Positions 1 to 6,541 of a stretch of DNA of 8,656 bases are shown one piece after another. The notes under the pieces are model-generated. The model was not told the origin of the DNA and searched no databases. It saw only the letters and a program-made list of their open reading frames with translations. Position 1 is the first letter of the stretch. The number at the start of each line of letters is the position of its first letter. This DNA is from Deltaproteobacteria bacterium UBA6601 (GTDB lineage Bacteria > Myxococcota_A > UBA796 > UBA9615). The stretch lies in assembly GCA_002433485.1 (NCBI GenBank), contig DJIF01000017.1:39764-48419 (forward strand). The letters are read 5' to 3'. The translations under genes and the position numbers were made by a program.

Positions 1-1
1 G

Positions 2-1681
2 GCAGCCAGTGAGGACCCGGCAGCAGAAGCAAAGGAAAACAGCCCAGAGCAGCAAGACAACGAAGCTAAACAAACCAGCGCAGAGCTAGAAGAGACGTCC
101 AGCCCCGCGGTAGCAAGCGACAATGCGATCGAAGATGACGACACAGCTGAGGGCCACGACACAGCTGAGGATGAACAGACGGGGGCAGAAGCTGGAGAAA
201 CCACGAAGCCGAAGCGACCCAAGCTGGCTACACCGCCATTCTCAGACTTCATCAACACGATCCTTACCTTCTACATTGGCGACGACAATCTGCTGGCAGG
301 ACATGAAGACGGATCACCAAGCCTGGGCATGGCCAATGAGTACCCCGAACTATTCTACGAAGGGCTGAACGCAGAGAAGCAGAAGGTGGTCAGCGAGAGC
401 CACATGGTGATCTCTGGCCAACTCCCCGGCTTTCTGCCTTTCGTCGACACCGCCGCCGCACTGGTGGGGGAGTTCGAGCTCAGCAGGGACCCGGACAACA
501 ACCAACTCATCGGCCGCTTCAGGGACGACGGCTCGTGGATCGCGGCGACCTTCTGGTTCAATCGCAGCAAGAAGGGCAAAAACGTCAGGCTCACCGCATG
601 GCCCTACTCGGCCGACCGCTTTCGGCTGGGCTATACCTTCGACCTCACCTGGGGCGGGAACAACATCTGGGCCGGCAATCGGGGCCCAGTACCGGGAATC
701 AAGCTGCACCTCGATCTGGAGCGCTTCTATGCCTTCATCGGGGCAAAATCACTGGTTCGCTTACGCGCCGACAACAACGAAACCGAAAACTACTGGGGCG
801 TCCTCGCCGGGTTAGGCCCCAACATGATCTTCGGAGCTGAGCAGAAAGGCCGCTTCTCTTACGACCTGGGAGCGGGCTATTTCACCCGCGGCACCTTCCA
901 GCAGGACCCCTTCCGCAGTCTGGCCCTGCACGCCTTTGGCTTCAGCCACCGGCTCCAGCTCACCTGGAACACCCGCATGGGGGTTTCTCCCGATCTACGG
1001 CTACTGGTCAACGATCCACAGCGGCGCGCCATGATGGCACTGGTCCCCAACTACCGAGGTGAATTTGGTGCTGGCGTAGGGCTGGAGGTTAGCACCCTAT
1101 GGCAGAGCCTCATTAACGCCGACGACCCCAGCCAGACCCTACTTGATGACGCGATCACTGGAGCACTTACCGCGCAGGTGCGCTTCCTCAAGAGTATGCG
1201 GGTAGGCGTCGACATCGTGTATCGAGATGTGTCCTTTCTGGTGTTCAATGTACCGGGTCTGACGCCCTATCTTTCCTTTGCCGAAGGAACCAGCCAGAAA
1301 CCCCAGGTCTATGGCGCGCTGTGGTGGGACTGGTACATCGAAAAGGCCCAGCTCACTCCCGGCTTCGTGTTCGGCCTGATGCAGCCGGCCAGCTTCTTCG
1401 CACTGGAAGACGGCAACGGCAATCGCCAGCTCGAGGTCATCCGCGAAGCCAACGACTACGAGATCATGCCGACAGGCTCCGAGCCCTACACCATCCTCTC
1501 TCTCAAGGGCAGTCTTAAGTGGCACCTGTCTCGAATGCTGATGATGGTGGGCGAGATCGCTTTCACCCGTGACGACAACGTCACTCGGGTGACCGACAGC
1601 AGCGGCGTCGGGGTCCGAGAGCTGGACCGAGCCAGGGCCAATCGACTGGGGCTCAACCTGATCATCCAGGCACGATTCTGA
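2..1681 (+). CDS. Outer-membrane beta-barrel-like protein with acidic linker (5' partial)
   Basis: The frame is open from the left edge to the TGA at 1679-1681 (559 codons), so the true start lies outside the window; the Met at 329 is residue 110 of this fragment and is probably internal. Residues 1-66 are low complexity, rich in Ala, Glu, Asp, Thr and Ser, about one third acidic and with no aromatic residues. A short basic patch (KPKRPK, 69-74) follows. The rest alternates short amphipathic strands with Gly/Asp/Asn turns, has many Trp, Tyr and Phe, and ends in LIIQARF*. A terminal Phe after alternating hydrophobic residues is the classic C-terminal signature of outer-membrane barrels recognised by the BAM complex. 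I recall similar uncharacterised myxobacterial proteins with an FRLGY...WGG core (here near residues 205-220), but cannot verify this. The export signal should be upstream. Function is unknown; a porin-like or surface-assembly role is inference. It is probably cotranscribed with the membrane protein gene starting at 1683. Confidence 0.85.
   Translation, partial: AASEDPAAEAKENSPEQQDNEAKQTSAELEETSSPAVASDNAIEDDDTAEGHDTAEDEQTGAEAGETTKPKRPKLATPPFSDFINTILTFYIGDDNLLAGHEDGSPSLGMANEYPELFYEGLNAEKQKVVSESHMVISGQLPGFLPFVDTAAALVGEFELSRDPDNNQLIGRFRDDGSWIAATFWFNRSKKGKNVRLTAWPYSADRFRLGYTFDLTWGGNNIWAGNRGPVPGIKLHLDLERFYAFIGAKSLVRLRADNNETENYWGVLAGLGPNMIFGAEQKGRFSYDLGAGYFTRGTFQQDPFRSLALHAFGFSHRLQLTWNTRMGVSPDLRLLVNDPQRRAMMALVPNYRGEFGAGVGLEVSTLWQSLINADDPSQTLLDDAITGALTAQVRFLKSMRVGVDIVYRDVSFLVFNVPGLTPYLSFAEGTSQKPQVYGALWWDWYIEKAQLTPGFVFGLMQPASFFALEDGNGNRQLEVIREANDYEIMPTGSEPYTILSLKGSLKWHLSRMLMMVGEIAFTRDDNVTRVTDSSGVGVRELDRARANRLGLNLIIQARF
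138..170 (+). repeat. Two 15-bp direct repeats, period 18 bp, in the acidic linker
   Basis: ACGACACAGCTGAGG occurs at 138-152 and again at 156-170 without a mismatch. The period is 18 bp, so reading frame is kept and a six-residue unit containing Asp-Thr-Ala-Glu is repeated in the acidic linker. This looks like local in-frame duplication in a disordered linker, the kind of site where copy number may vary between strains. Confidence 0.85.
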
Positions 1682-1682
1682 A

Positions 1683-3467
1683 GTGAACCGCCGCGCGCTC
1701 CTCGCGCTGGGGCTGCTATTTGTTGCCCTGCGCCTGCTGTTGGTGCTGAGCGCCGCGGATCGCATCCACCCCCCGGACTGGGCTGAGGCCAAGCACAGCT
1801 TCGTCGGTGACCGCTGGATCGAAGAGGGCGCCCCGCCCCTGAGCGAGGTCCTGACCGCTGCTAGGGAGCCTAGAAATGCAGCCCACGGCGGGTTCTTGCT
1901 GCTATCGGGACTCTATGCAGTCTTGAGTGTGCCCTTGGGCGCAAGTGACAACCAACTCGCTCTGAAACTCTGCGCCATCGCCTTCGCCTGCCTGGGTTTT
2001 CTATCGTGGACCGCCGTGGCTACCCGGCTTGGCGGCCGCCGAGCCGGCTGGGCGGCAGCGCTCTTACTGCTGATCCCACCACCCATCTATCTGGCCAGCA
2101 CCCTGGTGACCTGGGGTTCTCACGCTGAAGCAGGCTCCCTGCTGGGACTGGCAACTCTGCTGCTGCTGAGGGCGACTGACAGCACCCCTGATAAGGAACA
2201 AGCCTGGCCCCTGGCCCTTGGCTGGACCGCGGCAACCAGCCTGCTGTTGGCGCCTCTGTGCAGCCTGCTGCTGCTGGCCGGAATCCGCAACGGTGCCCAA
2301 ACCAGCGGCAATGACCGAGGGCGACGTGCAGCAGTCTTGATCGGACGATTTCTGGTCCTGCCGCTCTTCATCGGCAGCCTGACCCTGGGCCCGCTGACCT
2401 CAGTTACTGAGGAGCAGGGCAACGAGCCGATTGCCCTGCTGAGCACCATGGGAGAAGACCTTCAGCTGGTCCCAGCGAGCCTGAACGAAATATTCCCACT
2501 TCCCCTCATGGGCCCACTTTCAGCTCAATTCAATGTCCAGCAGCGCAAGGCCTTTGACCTGCTCTTGACCCTGCTTCTGCTGACTTCCCTGGCGGCGCTG
2601 ATGCGCCACAAACCAGAGCTTGGGCAACATCCAGAACGGGCCCAGCAAGCAGCACCTGGCCAGCTGACCCGCAGCCTTTTGCTATGGGCCCCCCTACTGC
2701 ACCTCCTGCTCCTGGTCATGCTCGGGCCTCGCCGCCCCTCCATCGAACTGCGCTACCTAGCGCCCATCTACCCGCTCTTTCTGGTGACCATAGCGGTGTC
2801 CTTCGCCAGCTATACGAACACTGCGAAAGGGCTCGCTGACAAACTACTCGCAACCCTCACCAGCTGTACCCTTCTGCTCTGGTGCATACCTGGAGTCAGC
2901 ATTCAGACCACACTGCTGGACCCCACCCGTATCGGCAGCCCTGGTCAGGGTGGCAGCGGCTTCTTCGCCTGGCATTCACCCCGCTATATCGACCACGACA
3001 TTGGCAATGTTGGCTATGAGACCGCTACAGGCGTGAATGACTTCCTGGCACAGCGTAGCCCGCGGCTGGAAGGTTTCGCCCTGGTTCCCCGACTCAGCGC
3101 CGGGCAGGACCTGCTCCGCGCCATCGACGCACCCGTCCTACACCCAGATCAGCTACTGGACCGAATCCTTAGAGCACAGTCCAAACACCCGAAAGCAGGC
3201 CCTGAGCGAGAGCACATCTACGAAAACCTCGGATGGGCCATGGCGATCTTCACTGCTAACCGACCGGGACTGTGGCGAGCCCTGCTATCGCACCTGGGCA
3301 ACGATCGAGCCGCGACTGCCCGGGGTCTTGGGATCGGACTGGTCCGCAACAGTTCTGCAGCCTGCCAACAGATCAACCGACTCGACCTGACCGACCGCCA
3401 GGCAGCCTGGACTGCCGCCGCAGCCAATCACTCAGACTTTGCAGACAGCTGTACGGCGCCTGATTAG
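1683..3467 (+). CDS. Multi-pass membrane protein, GT-C (GT39/PMT-like) glycosyltransferase candidate
   Basis: 594 residues from a GTG start one base after the preceding stop. No good Shine-Dalgarno is visible (only AGG 12 nt away), so translational coupling is likely. I count about 11 hydrophobic helices: near 5-23, 68-87, 92-112, 121-142, 146-163, 176-200, 216-238, 290-307, 330-348, 357-376 and 386-404. The N terminus (NRR) should be cytoplasmic, which puts the roughly 190-residue C-terminal domain outside. Features resembling GT-C enzymes, which move sugars from polyprenyl-phosphate carriers on the periplasmic face, are an acidic first outer loop (DWAEAKH, 32-38), WGSHAEA (144-150) before a Leu-rich helix, and ELRYLAPIYP (355-364) opening helix 10. 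The soluble domain has two short LGW/GLG motifs near 516 and 548 that hint at helical repeats. Catalytic residues cannot be assigned with certainty, and the substrate is unknown. A polytopic transport or assembly protein is the main alternative. Confidence 0.8.
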   Translation: MNRRALLALGLLFVALRLLLVLSAADRIHPPDWAEAKHSFVGDRWIEEGAPPLSEVLTAAREPRNAAHGGFLLLSGLYAVLSVPLGASDNQLALKLCAIAFACLGFLSWTAVATRLGGRRAGWAAALLLLIPPPIYLASTLVTWGSHAEAGSLLGLATLLLLRATDSTPDKEQAWPLALGWTAATSLLLAPLCSLLLLAGIRNGAQTSGNDRGRRAAVLIGRFLVLPLFIGSLTLGPLTSVTEEQGNEPIALLSTMGEDLQLVPASLNEIFPLPLMGPLSAQFNVQQRKAFDLLLTLLLLTSLAALMRHKPELGQHPERAQQAAPGQLTRSLLLWAPLLHLLLLVMLGPRRPSIELRYLAPIYPLFLVTIAVSFASYTNTAKGLADKLLATLTSCTLLLWCIPGVSIQTTLLDPTRIGSPGQGGSGFFAWHSPRYIDHDIGNVGYETATGVNDFLAQRSPRLEGFALVPRLSAGQDLLRAIDAPVLHPDQLLDRILRAQSKHPKAGPEREHIYENLGWAMAIFTANRPGLWRALLSHLGNDRAATARGLGIGLVRNSSAACQQINRLDLTDRQAAWTAAAANHSDFADSCTAPD

Positions 3468-3536
3468 AGCCAACAGACCAGCGACCAGCAGCCACCCCGG
3501 CACGTAACCACGAGGGCCGAGCGCACTACAGGCACA
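3432..3536 (-). other. MYXO-CTERM-like C-terminal sorting signal
   Basis: The last 35 residues run from GCAC through a short ALGPRG linker, a helix of about 13 residues (WLLVAGLLALI), RRR and a short TAVCKV tail. Myxobacterial MYXO-CTERM signals have the same order: an invariant Cys, a membrane helix and an Arg cluster. The family is known to be processed by rhombosortase or myxosortase-type proteases, with the Cys probably lipidated. The extra Cys in the tail after the Arg cluster is slightly unusual. Assignment is by pattern only. Confidence 0.75.
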
Positions 3537-5696
3537 ACCGTCCTCCACAGCCTCAAGCACTTCGATAGAGGACGGAAAGCTGGCAGAAGCGCCGTCTGAG
3601 TCGGTCAACAGCAACGCAAAATCAAAGACCCCGGCTTCGGCAGGCTGCCAACGCAACACTCCCGCTTCCACGACCATCCCCGGTGGTCCAGCAATCAGCG
3701 TTACCACCACCTGGTCCAGTGGAGACGGATCAGCAGCCGCCACCACCCAACCCAGGGTCTGACCAACCCTCAGCAAGGCTGGCGGATCAGCAGCGAGAAA
3801 AGGCGGCAGATTGGCAACATCGAGTTCTTCGCCAACCTCGGTAACCCCGCCGTCATCGTCCCTGGCGATCAAGGTAGACATCCATGAGCCGCTCTCCGGT
3901 AGCGGCCAGAGCTTCACCAAAGGTCCCTCGGCGACGTCGTGATCTTCAATATCGAGGACTCCATCACCCTCAAAGTCCACCGAGATAAACACCTCATCCT
4001 CATCGCCCGGGTCCCAGGCATCAGCCCATACCACCACAAAGCCACCCTCAACCGCCGGCCCACCGAGAAAACGCCAATCCAAAGAAGGAGCCACATTTCT
4101 GGCCTCGACCTGGACCTGCTGGACCGCCTCCCCGCCAGAGATGTCTCTGGCTCGCACCTGCAGCTGAAACTGACCGTCGTCGCGGGCGTAGAAGTCGATG
4201 GCCCCGGTAAACGAGTCGCAGAACTCCACAGCATCGTCCTGGTCCACATCCCAGTTAAAGCGCACAGGATCATCGTTGCTGACATGCACACCCTGCACAA
4301 AGATGGTGATGTAGTCCCCTTCATCAACCTGGTACTGGGGCTGCGGATCGAGGGTCATCACCCCTTGCTCATGGGGGGTGTAGAAGTCACCTCCATAGGG
4401 ACCTCCGGCACGCCCCAGGTCGCTGCGGGAGCCGTCGGTATCGGAATAGTTTGGGTCCTGACTGCCCGCATCGAACAGCGGTGAGCCGAGCATCGGTAGC
4501 AAGCTGCCATCGTAGACCGGGTCCAGGTAAAGCTCGCTGCCATTGGTAGCGAAGCCAAGATGATCCGCAGTGTTGGCCCAGAACAGGTTGTGGCCGGCGG
4601 TCAGGTCGGCGGCATTGCTCGCGTCCAAGGCAACCAGCTGCTGCGAACTGAAGACATTATTGACCACCCGCACGTCGCCACCACTGAGCACTACGGCACG
4701 GCCTCCTCCCACAAAGTCATTGTTGTGGATGTGCGGATCGGCCACGGTGCTGACCACCCCATCTTGATTGTCGGTAAACAAATTACTGGCGACCACCGAG
4801 GCACTACCAATGCCCTCTGAGATGGCCTCAATGGTGCTGCCATGAAAGTGATTGGCGGTGACCACCGGAGTGGAAAACTCGGTCACCATGGCATAGCCGT
4901 TGGCCTCAAAGTTGTTGTCCAGTACCCGCGCTGGGGAATCCACCAGGTAGATGCCGACGATGTTGTCAACAAACTGGTTGCCCTGCACCGCCACATCTCC
5001 GAGGCTCAACATCACCGCAGTCTGATTGCCCTCAAAGCGGACCTCGGCGAGGTTGGCAAAGGAGTCCTGCAGGCTCACCCCACGAACGTTATCAAGCAGC
5101 TGACCGCCCAGAATGCGAGCATTACTGGCCACCAGGTCGACCCCCTGCGCGGCACCCTCGATGACGTTTTCGTCCAGCCACAGCGAAGCGCCATTTCCCT
5201 GCACCCCCCGATCCGAGGGATTGCTGATCCGATTCCCCTCAATCCAGCCCTCAGCTCCAAAGGCAGATATGCCGACCTCAACGTCATAGATGATGTTGTT
5301 TCGTGCCTCGCTCCAAAGACCCGTAAAGGAGATGCCTATGACCGCATCGCGGAGGGTGAATCCCTCCACCGTGGAACCATTGGTGAGCACCACCACCTCG
5401 GATGCAGCCATCCCCTGGTCATCCCGCTCTGGGCGAAGGATCACTTCCCCGGGTTCACCATCCGCGATCAGTCGCACGCCCTCGCGAACCGAGACCCGCT
5501 CGCTGTAGGTACCCGGTCCGACCAGCACTACATCGCAGGGCTGGCTGGCATCCATAGCGTCTTGAATTGTGGAGAAGTCGGCAGGAACCCGCCAGGTGGC
5601 AGCCAGCACTGGCGCCGTCGAAGCGCAAAGCAGCAGGCCCAGAACCACACAATGGACCCACCAGATGAACCAGGCGCACCGAGAACGTGAGTCCAT
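3432..5696 (-). CDS. Secreted right-handed beta-helix protein with PKD/He_PIG-like domains and MYXO-CTERM-like anchor
   Basis: 754 residues. I chose the ATG at 5696 because GAGG lies 5 nt upstream and it gives a normal signal peptide (hydrophobic core about 10-26, probable cleavage after APVLA near 32); the longer start at 5744 would overlap the upstream gene. Residues about 34-385 form a NosD/PbH1-type parallel beta-helix: it opens with FSTIQDAMDA and GPGTYSE and continues as repeats of about 22 residues with Asn-rich turns (NNIIYD, GNRISN, NNFEAN, NNDFVG). The helix closes with a DGSRSDLGRAGGPYGG segment near 422-437, common at the end of such proteins. Two PKD/Ig-like domains follow (about 446-532 and 535-628), then a He_PIG/cadherin-like domain (about 631-714). 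The C terminus has GCAC (720-723), a hydrophobic helix and RRR, matching the MYXO-CTERM layout cleaved by a myxosortase and anchored at the surface. Beta-helices of this type bind or cleave polysaccharides, but no catalytic site is evident. Confidence 0.9.
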   Translation of the reverse strand: MDSRSRCAWFIWWVHCVVLGLLLCASTAPVLAATWRVPADFSTIQDAMDASQPCDVVLVGPGTYSERVSVREGVRLIADGEPGEVILRPERDDQGMAASEVVVLTNGSTVEGFTLRDAVIGISFTGLWSEARNNIIYDVEVGISAFGAEGWIEGNRISNPSDRGVQGNGASLWLDENVIEGAAQGVDLVASNARILGGQLLDNVRGVSLQDSFANLAEVRFEGNQTAVMLSLGDVAVQGNQFVDNIVGIYLVDSPARVLDNNFEANGYAMVTEFSTPVVTANHFHGSTIEAISEGIGSASVVASNLFTDNQDGVVSTVADPHIHNNDFVGGGRAVVLSGGDVRVVNNVFSSQQLVALDASNAADLTAGHNLFWANTADHLGFATNGSELYLDPVYDGSLLPMLGSPLFDAGSQDPNYSDTDGSRSDLGRAGGPYGGDFYTPHEQGVMTLDPQPQYQVDEGDYITIFVQGVHVSNDDPVRFNWDVDQDDAVEFCDSFTGAIDFYARDDGQFQLQVRARDISGGEAVQQVQVEARNVAPSLDWRFLGGPAVEGGFVVVWADAWDPGDEDEVFISVDFEGDGVLDIEDHDVAEGPLVKLWPLPESGSWMSTLIARDDDGGVTEVGEELDVANLPPFLAADPPALLRVGQTLGWVVAAADPSPLDQVVVTLIAGPPGMVVEAGVLRWQPAEAGVFDFALLLTDSDGASASFPSSIEVLEAVEDGCACSALGPRGYVPGWLLVAGLLALIRRRTAVCKV

Positions 5697-5701
5697 CGCA
5701 G

Positions 5702-5706
5702 CCTCA
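5702..5706 (-). promoter_or_regulatory. Shine-Dalgarno (TGAGG) overlapping the upstream stop codon
   Basis: On the minus strand TGAGG lies 5 nt before the ATG at 5696. Its first three bases are the TGA that ends the FGE-fold gene. A ribosome finishing that gene would sit on this site, which suggests coupled translation, and it is the main reason for preferring the start at 5696 over 5744. Confidence 0.7.
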
Positions 5707-6447
5707 GCGCCGAGTGTCCAGGCAACAACGGAAGCCATCATCACCGGCCACCGGCGCTACCGCCGGGTGAGCATGCCGAGCCTGACAGCCCCGGCCGTAT
5801 ACCCCCGGCCAGAGAGTCCCACCCAAAACCCAGCGATCCCAGGGCGCACCCGCTCGTCGATCTTCCACCCATTCGGAGACGTTACCCTCCATATCAAAGG
5901 TGTTCCAGGGCGAGCGGCAGCGGTCACTCCAGCCCGAATCCACCACCCGGTCGTACTCTCCTTCCTCATCAACATCAGCATGGCAGAGGCCTAGTACATA
6001 GCGGTCGCCGTAGGGATACAGCCAGCCCAGCACGCCACCACAAGCCTTGGTCCACTCGTTCTCGGTACAAAGGCGGCGACCGCGGAGTTCGCAGGCGACC
6101 CGCGCCTGCACCCAGGTAACATCGGCCAGAGGCCGAAACCCTTTACCGGGGAACTCATAACGCTCAATACAATACTCGTCGGTCTCAAACTGCCCCCTTG
6201 GCCGCGGGTCACGCACAATATCGGGCTGATAATCTGAGAGCTCGACCTGCTCGGCGCTGGCCCCAGCCAGGAAGGTTCCGGCGGACACATAGCTCATGTC
6301 CTCCGGACAGAGCACGGCGCCGCGCTGCGCCGGCGAGATGTAGCGACCGTCCCCTCCCGAGCTGACAGCAAGGGGAGCAAGGTAGAGCACCACAGCGACG
6401 AGCAGCACCAAGCACAGCAGGAGCAGCTTGGACCCAGTTGCTGACAT
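5704..6447 (-). CDS. Membrane-anchored FGE-sulfatase (SUMF1-like) fold protein
   Basis: 247 residues. Residues 8-28 are a strongly hydrophobic N-terminal segment with no lipobox Cys, so probably a signal anchor or uncleaved signal. The FGE-sulfatase domain spans about 51-244 with recognisable blocks: MSYVSAGTFLAGA (51-63), DEYCIERYEFPG (90-101), DVTWVQARVACE then RRLCTENEWTKAC (109-136), YPYGD (144-148), NTFDMEGNVSEWVED (182-196) and GFRCC (238-242). True formylglycine-generating enzymes carry two active-site Cys five residues apart shortly before the GFRC block. Here only Cys221 fits; the partner position is occupied by a non-Cys residue, so sulfatase activation is unlikely. The ectodomain has ten Cys, which suggests disulfides outside the cytoplasm. 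Other FGE-fold proteins bind ligands or do different oxidative chemistry; the role here is unknown. It is the first gene of a two-gene operon with the beta-helix protein, 7 bp downstream. The start codon has only a weak AAG-type Shine-Dalgarno. Confidence 0.9.
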   Translation of the reverse strand: MSATGSKLLLLCLVLLVAVVLYLAPLAVSSGGDGRYISPAQRGAVLCPEDMSYVSAGTFLAGASAEQVELSDYQPDIVRDPRPRGQFETDEYCIERYEFPGKGFRPLADVTWVQARVACELRGRRLCTENEWTKACGGVLGWLYPYGDRYVLGLCHADVDEEGEYDRVVDSGWSDRCRSPWNTFDMEGNVSEWVEDRRAGAPWDRWVLGGTLWPGVYGRGCQARHAHPAVAPVAGDDGFRCCLDTRR

Positions 6448-6482
6448 GTTTGGATCTTAACGCGTTGCTTCACTATTATCGC

Positions 6483-6507
6483 CCGGCTCCGCGCCGGAGT
6501 TCGGCGC
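6483..6507. other. Overlapping GC-rich hairpin stems in the intergenic spacer
   Basis: Three mutually exclusive perfect 5-bp stems share this stretch: CCGGC/GCCGG (6483-6487 with 6493-6497), CTCCG/CGGAG (6487-6491 with 6495-6499) and GCGCC/GGCGC (6491-6495 with 6503-6507). No T-tract follows on either strand, so it is not a typical intrinsic terminator. It could be an operator or a 5'-leader structure, or chance in GC-rich DNA. Confidence 0.3.
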
Positions 6508-6532
6508 ATTGAGCTTCACACGCGACGCCCCC

Positions 6533-6536
6533 GGAG
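6533..6536 (+). promoter_or_regulatory. Shine-Dalgarno GGAG for the ATPase gene
   Basis: GGAG is followed by 5 nt and then the ATG at 6542, an ideal distance. It fixes the start of the long open frame that leaves the right edge of the window. Confidence 0.75.
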
Positions 6537-6541
6537 ATCCG

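Larger units (their letters stand above)
6448..6541. promoter_or_regulatory. Divergent intergenic promoter region
   Basis: These 94 bp separate the minus-strand FGE-fold gene from the plus-strand ATPase gene and must hold the start signals for both, unless promoters lie inside the genes. The only A+T-rich patch, 6472-6480, contains TATTAT (6474-6479) on the plus strand and GATAAT (6480-6475) on the minus strand, both close to a sigma-70 -10 box. The best plus-strand -35 partner is TTGGAT at 6450-6455 with an 18-bp spacer (weak); I see no convincing minus-strand -35. The hexamer AGATCC stands just ahead of both start codons, as GGATCT at 6452-6457 and AGATCC at 6535-6540. Several GC-rich short stems lie at 6483-6507. 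Confidence 0.5.

Noticed and set aside
329..1681. Met at 329 as the true start of the barrel gene
   Set aside because: The same frame stays open for 109 further codons to the left edge with protein-like composition, and no good ribosome site precedes 329.
1139..1792. 217-codon minus-strand frame across the barrel/GT-C junction
   Set aside because: Spans two well-supported plus-strand genes, with no domain and no ribosome site noted.
3939..4484. 181-codon plus-strand frame
   Set aside because: Antisense shadow of the PKD-like region of the beta-helix gene.
3720..5560. Repeated Asn/Gly motifs in the beta-helix gene as a DNA repeat array
   Set aside because: The periodicity is at protein level (beta-helix turns); I saw no long identical nucleotide units.
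4842..5690. 282-codon plus-strand frame opposite the beta-helix gene
   Set aside because: It lies antisense to a clearly recognisable beta-helix coding sequence, and its translation has no recognisable domain; it is a shadow of GC-rich codon use.
5704..6447. Genuine formylglycine-generating enzyme (sulfatase activator)
   Set aside because: One of the two required cysteines is missing, and there is no sulfatase gene in the window.
6483..6507. Intrinsic terminator in the divergent spacer
   Set aside because: No T-run follows on either strand, and neither neighbouring gene ends there.
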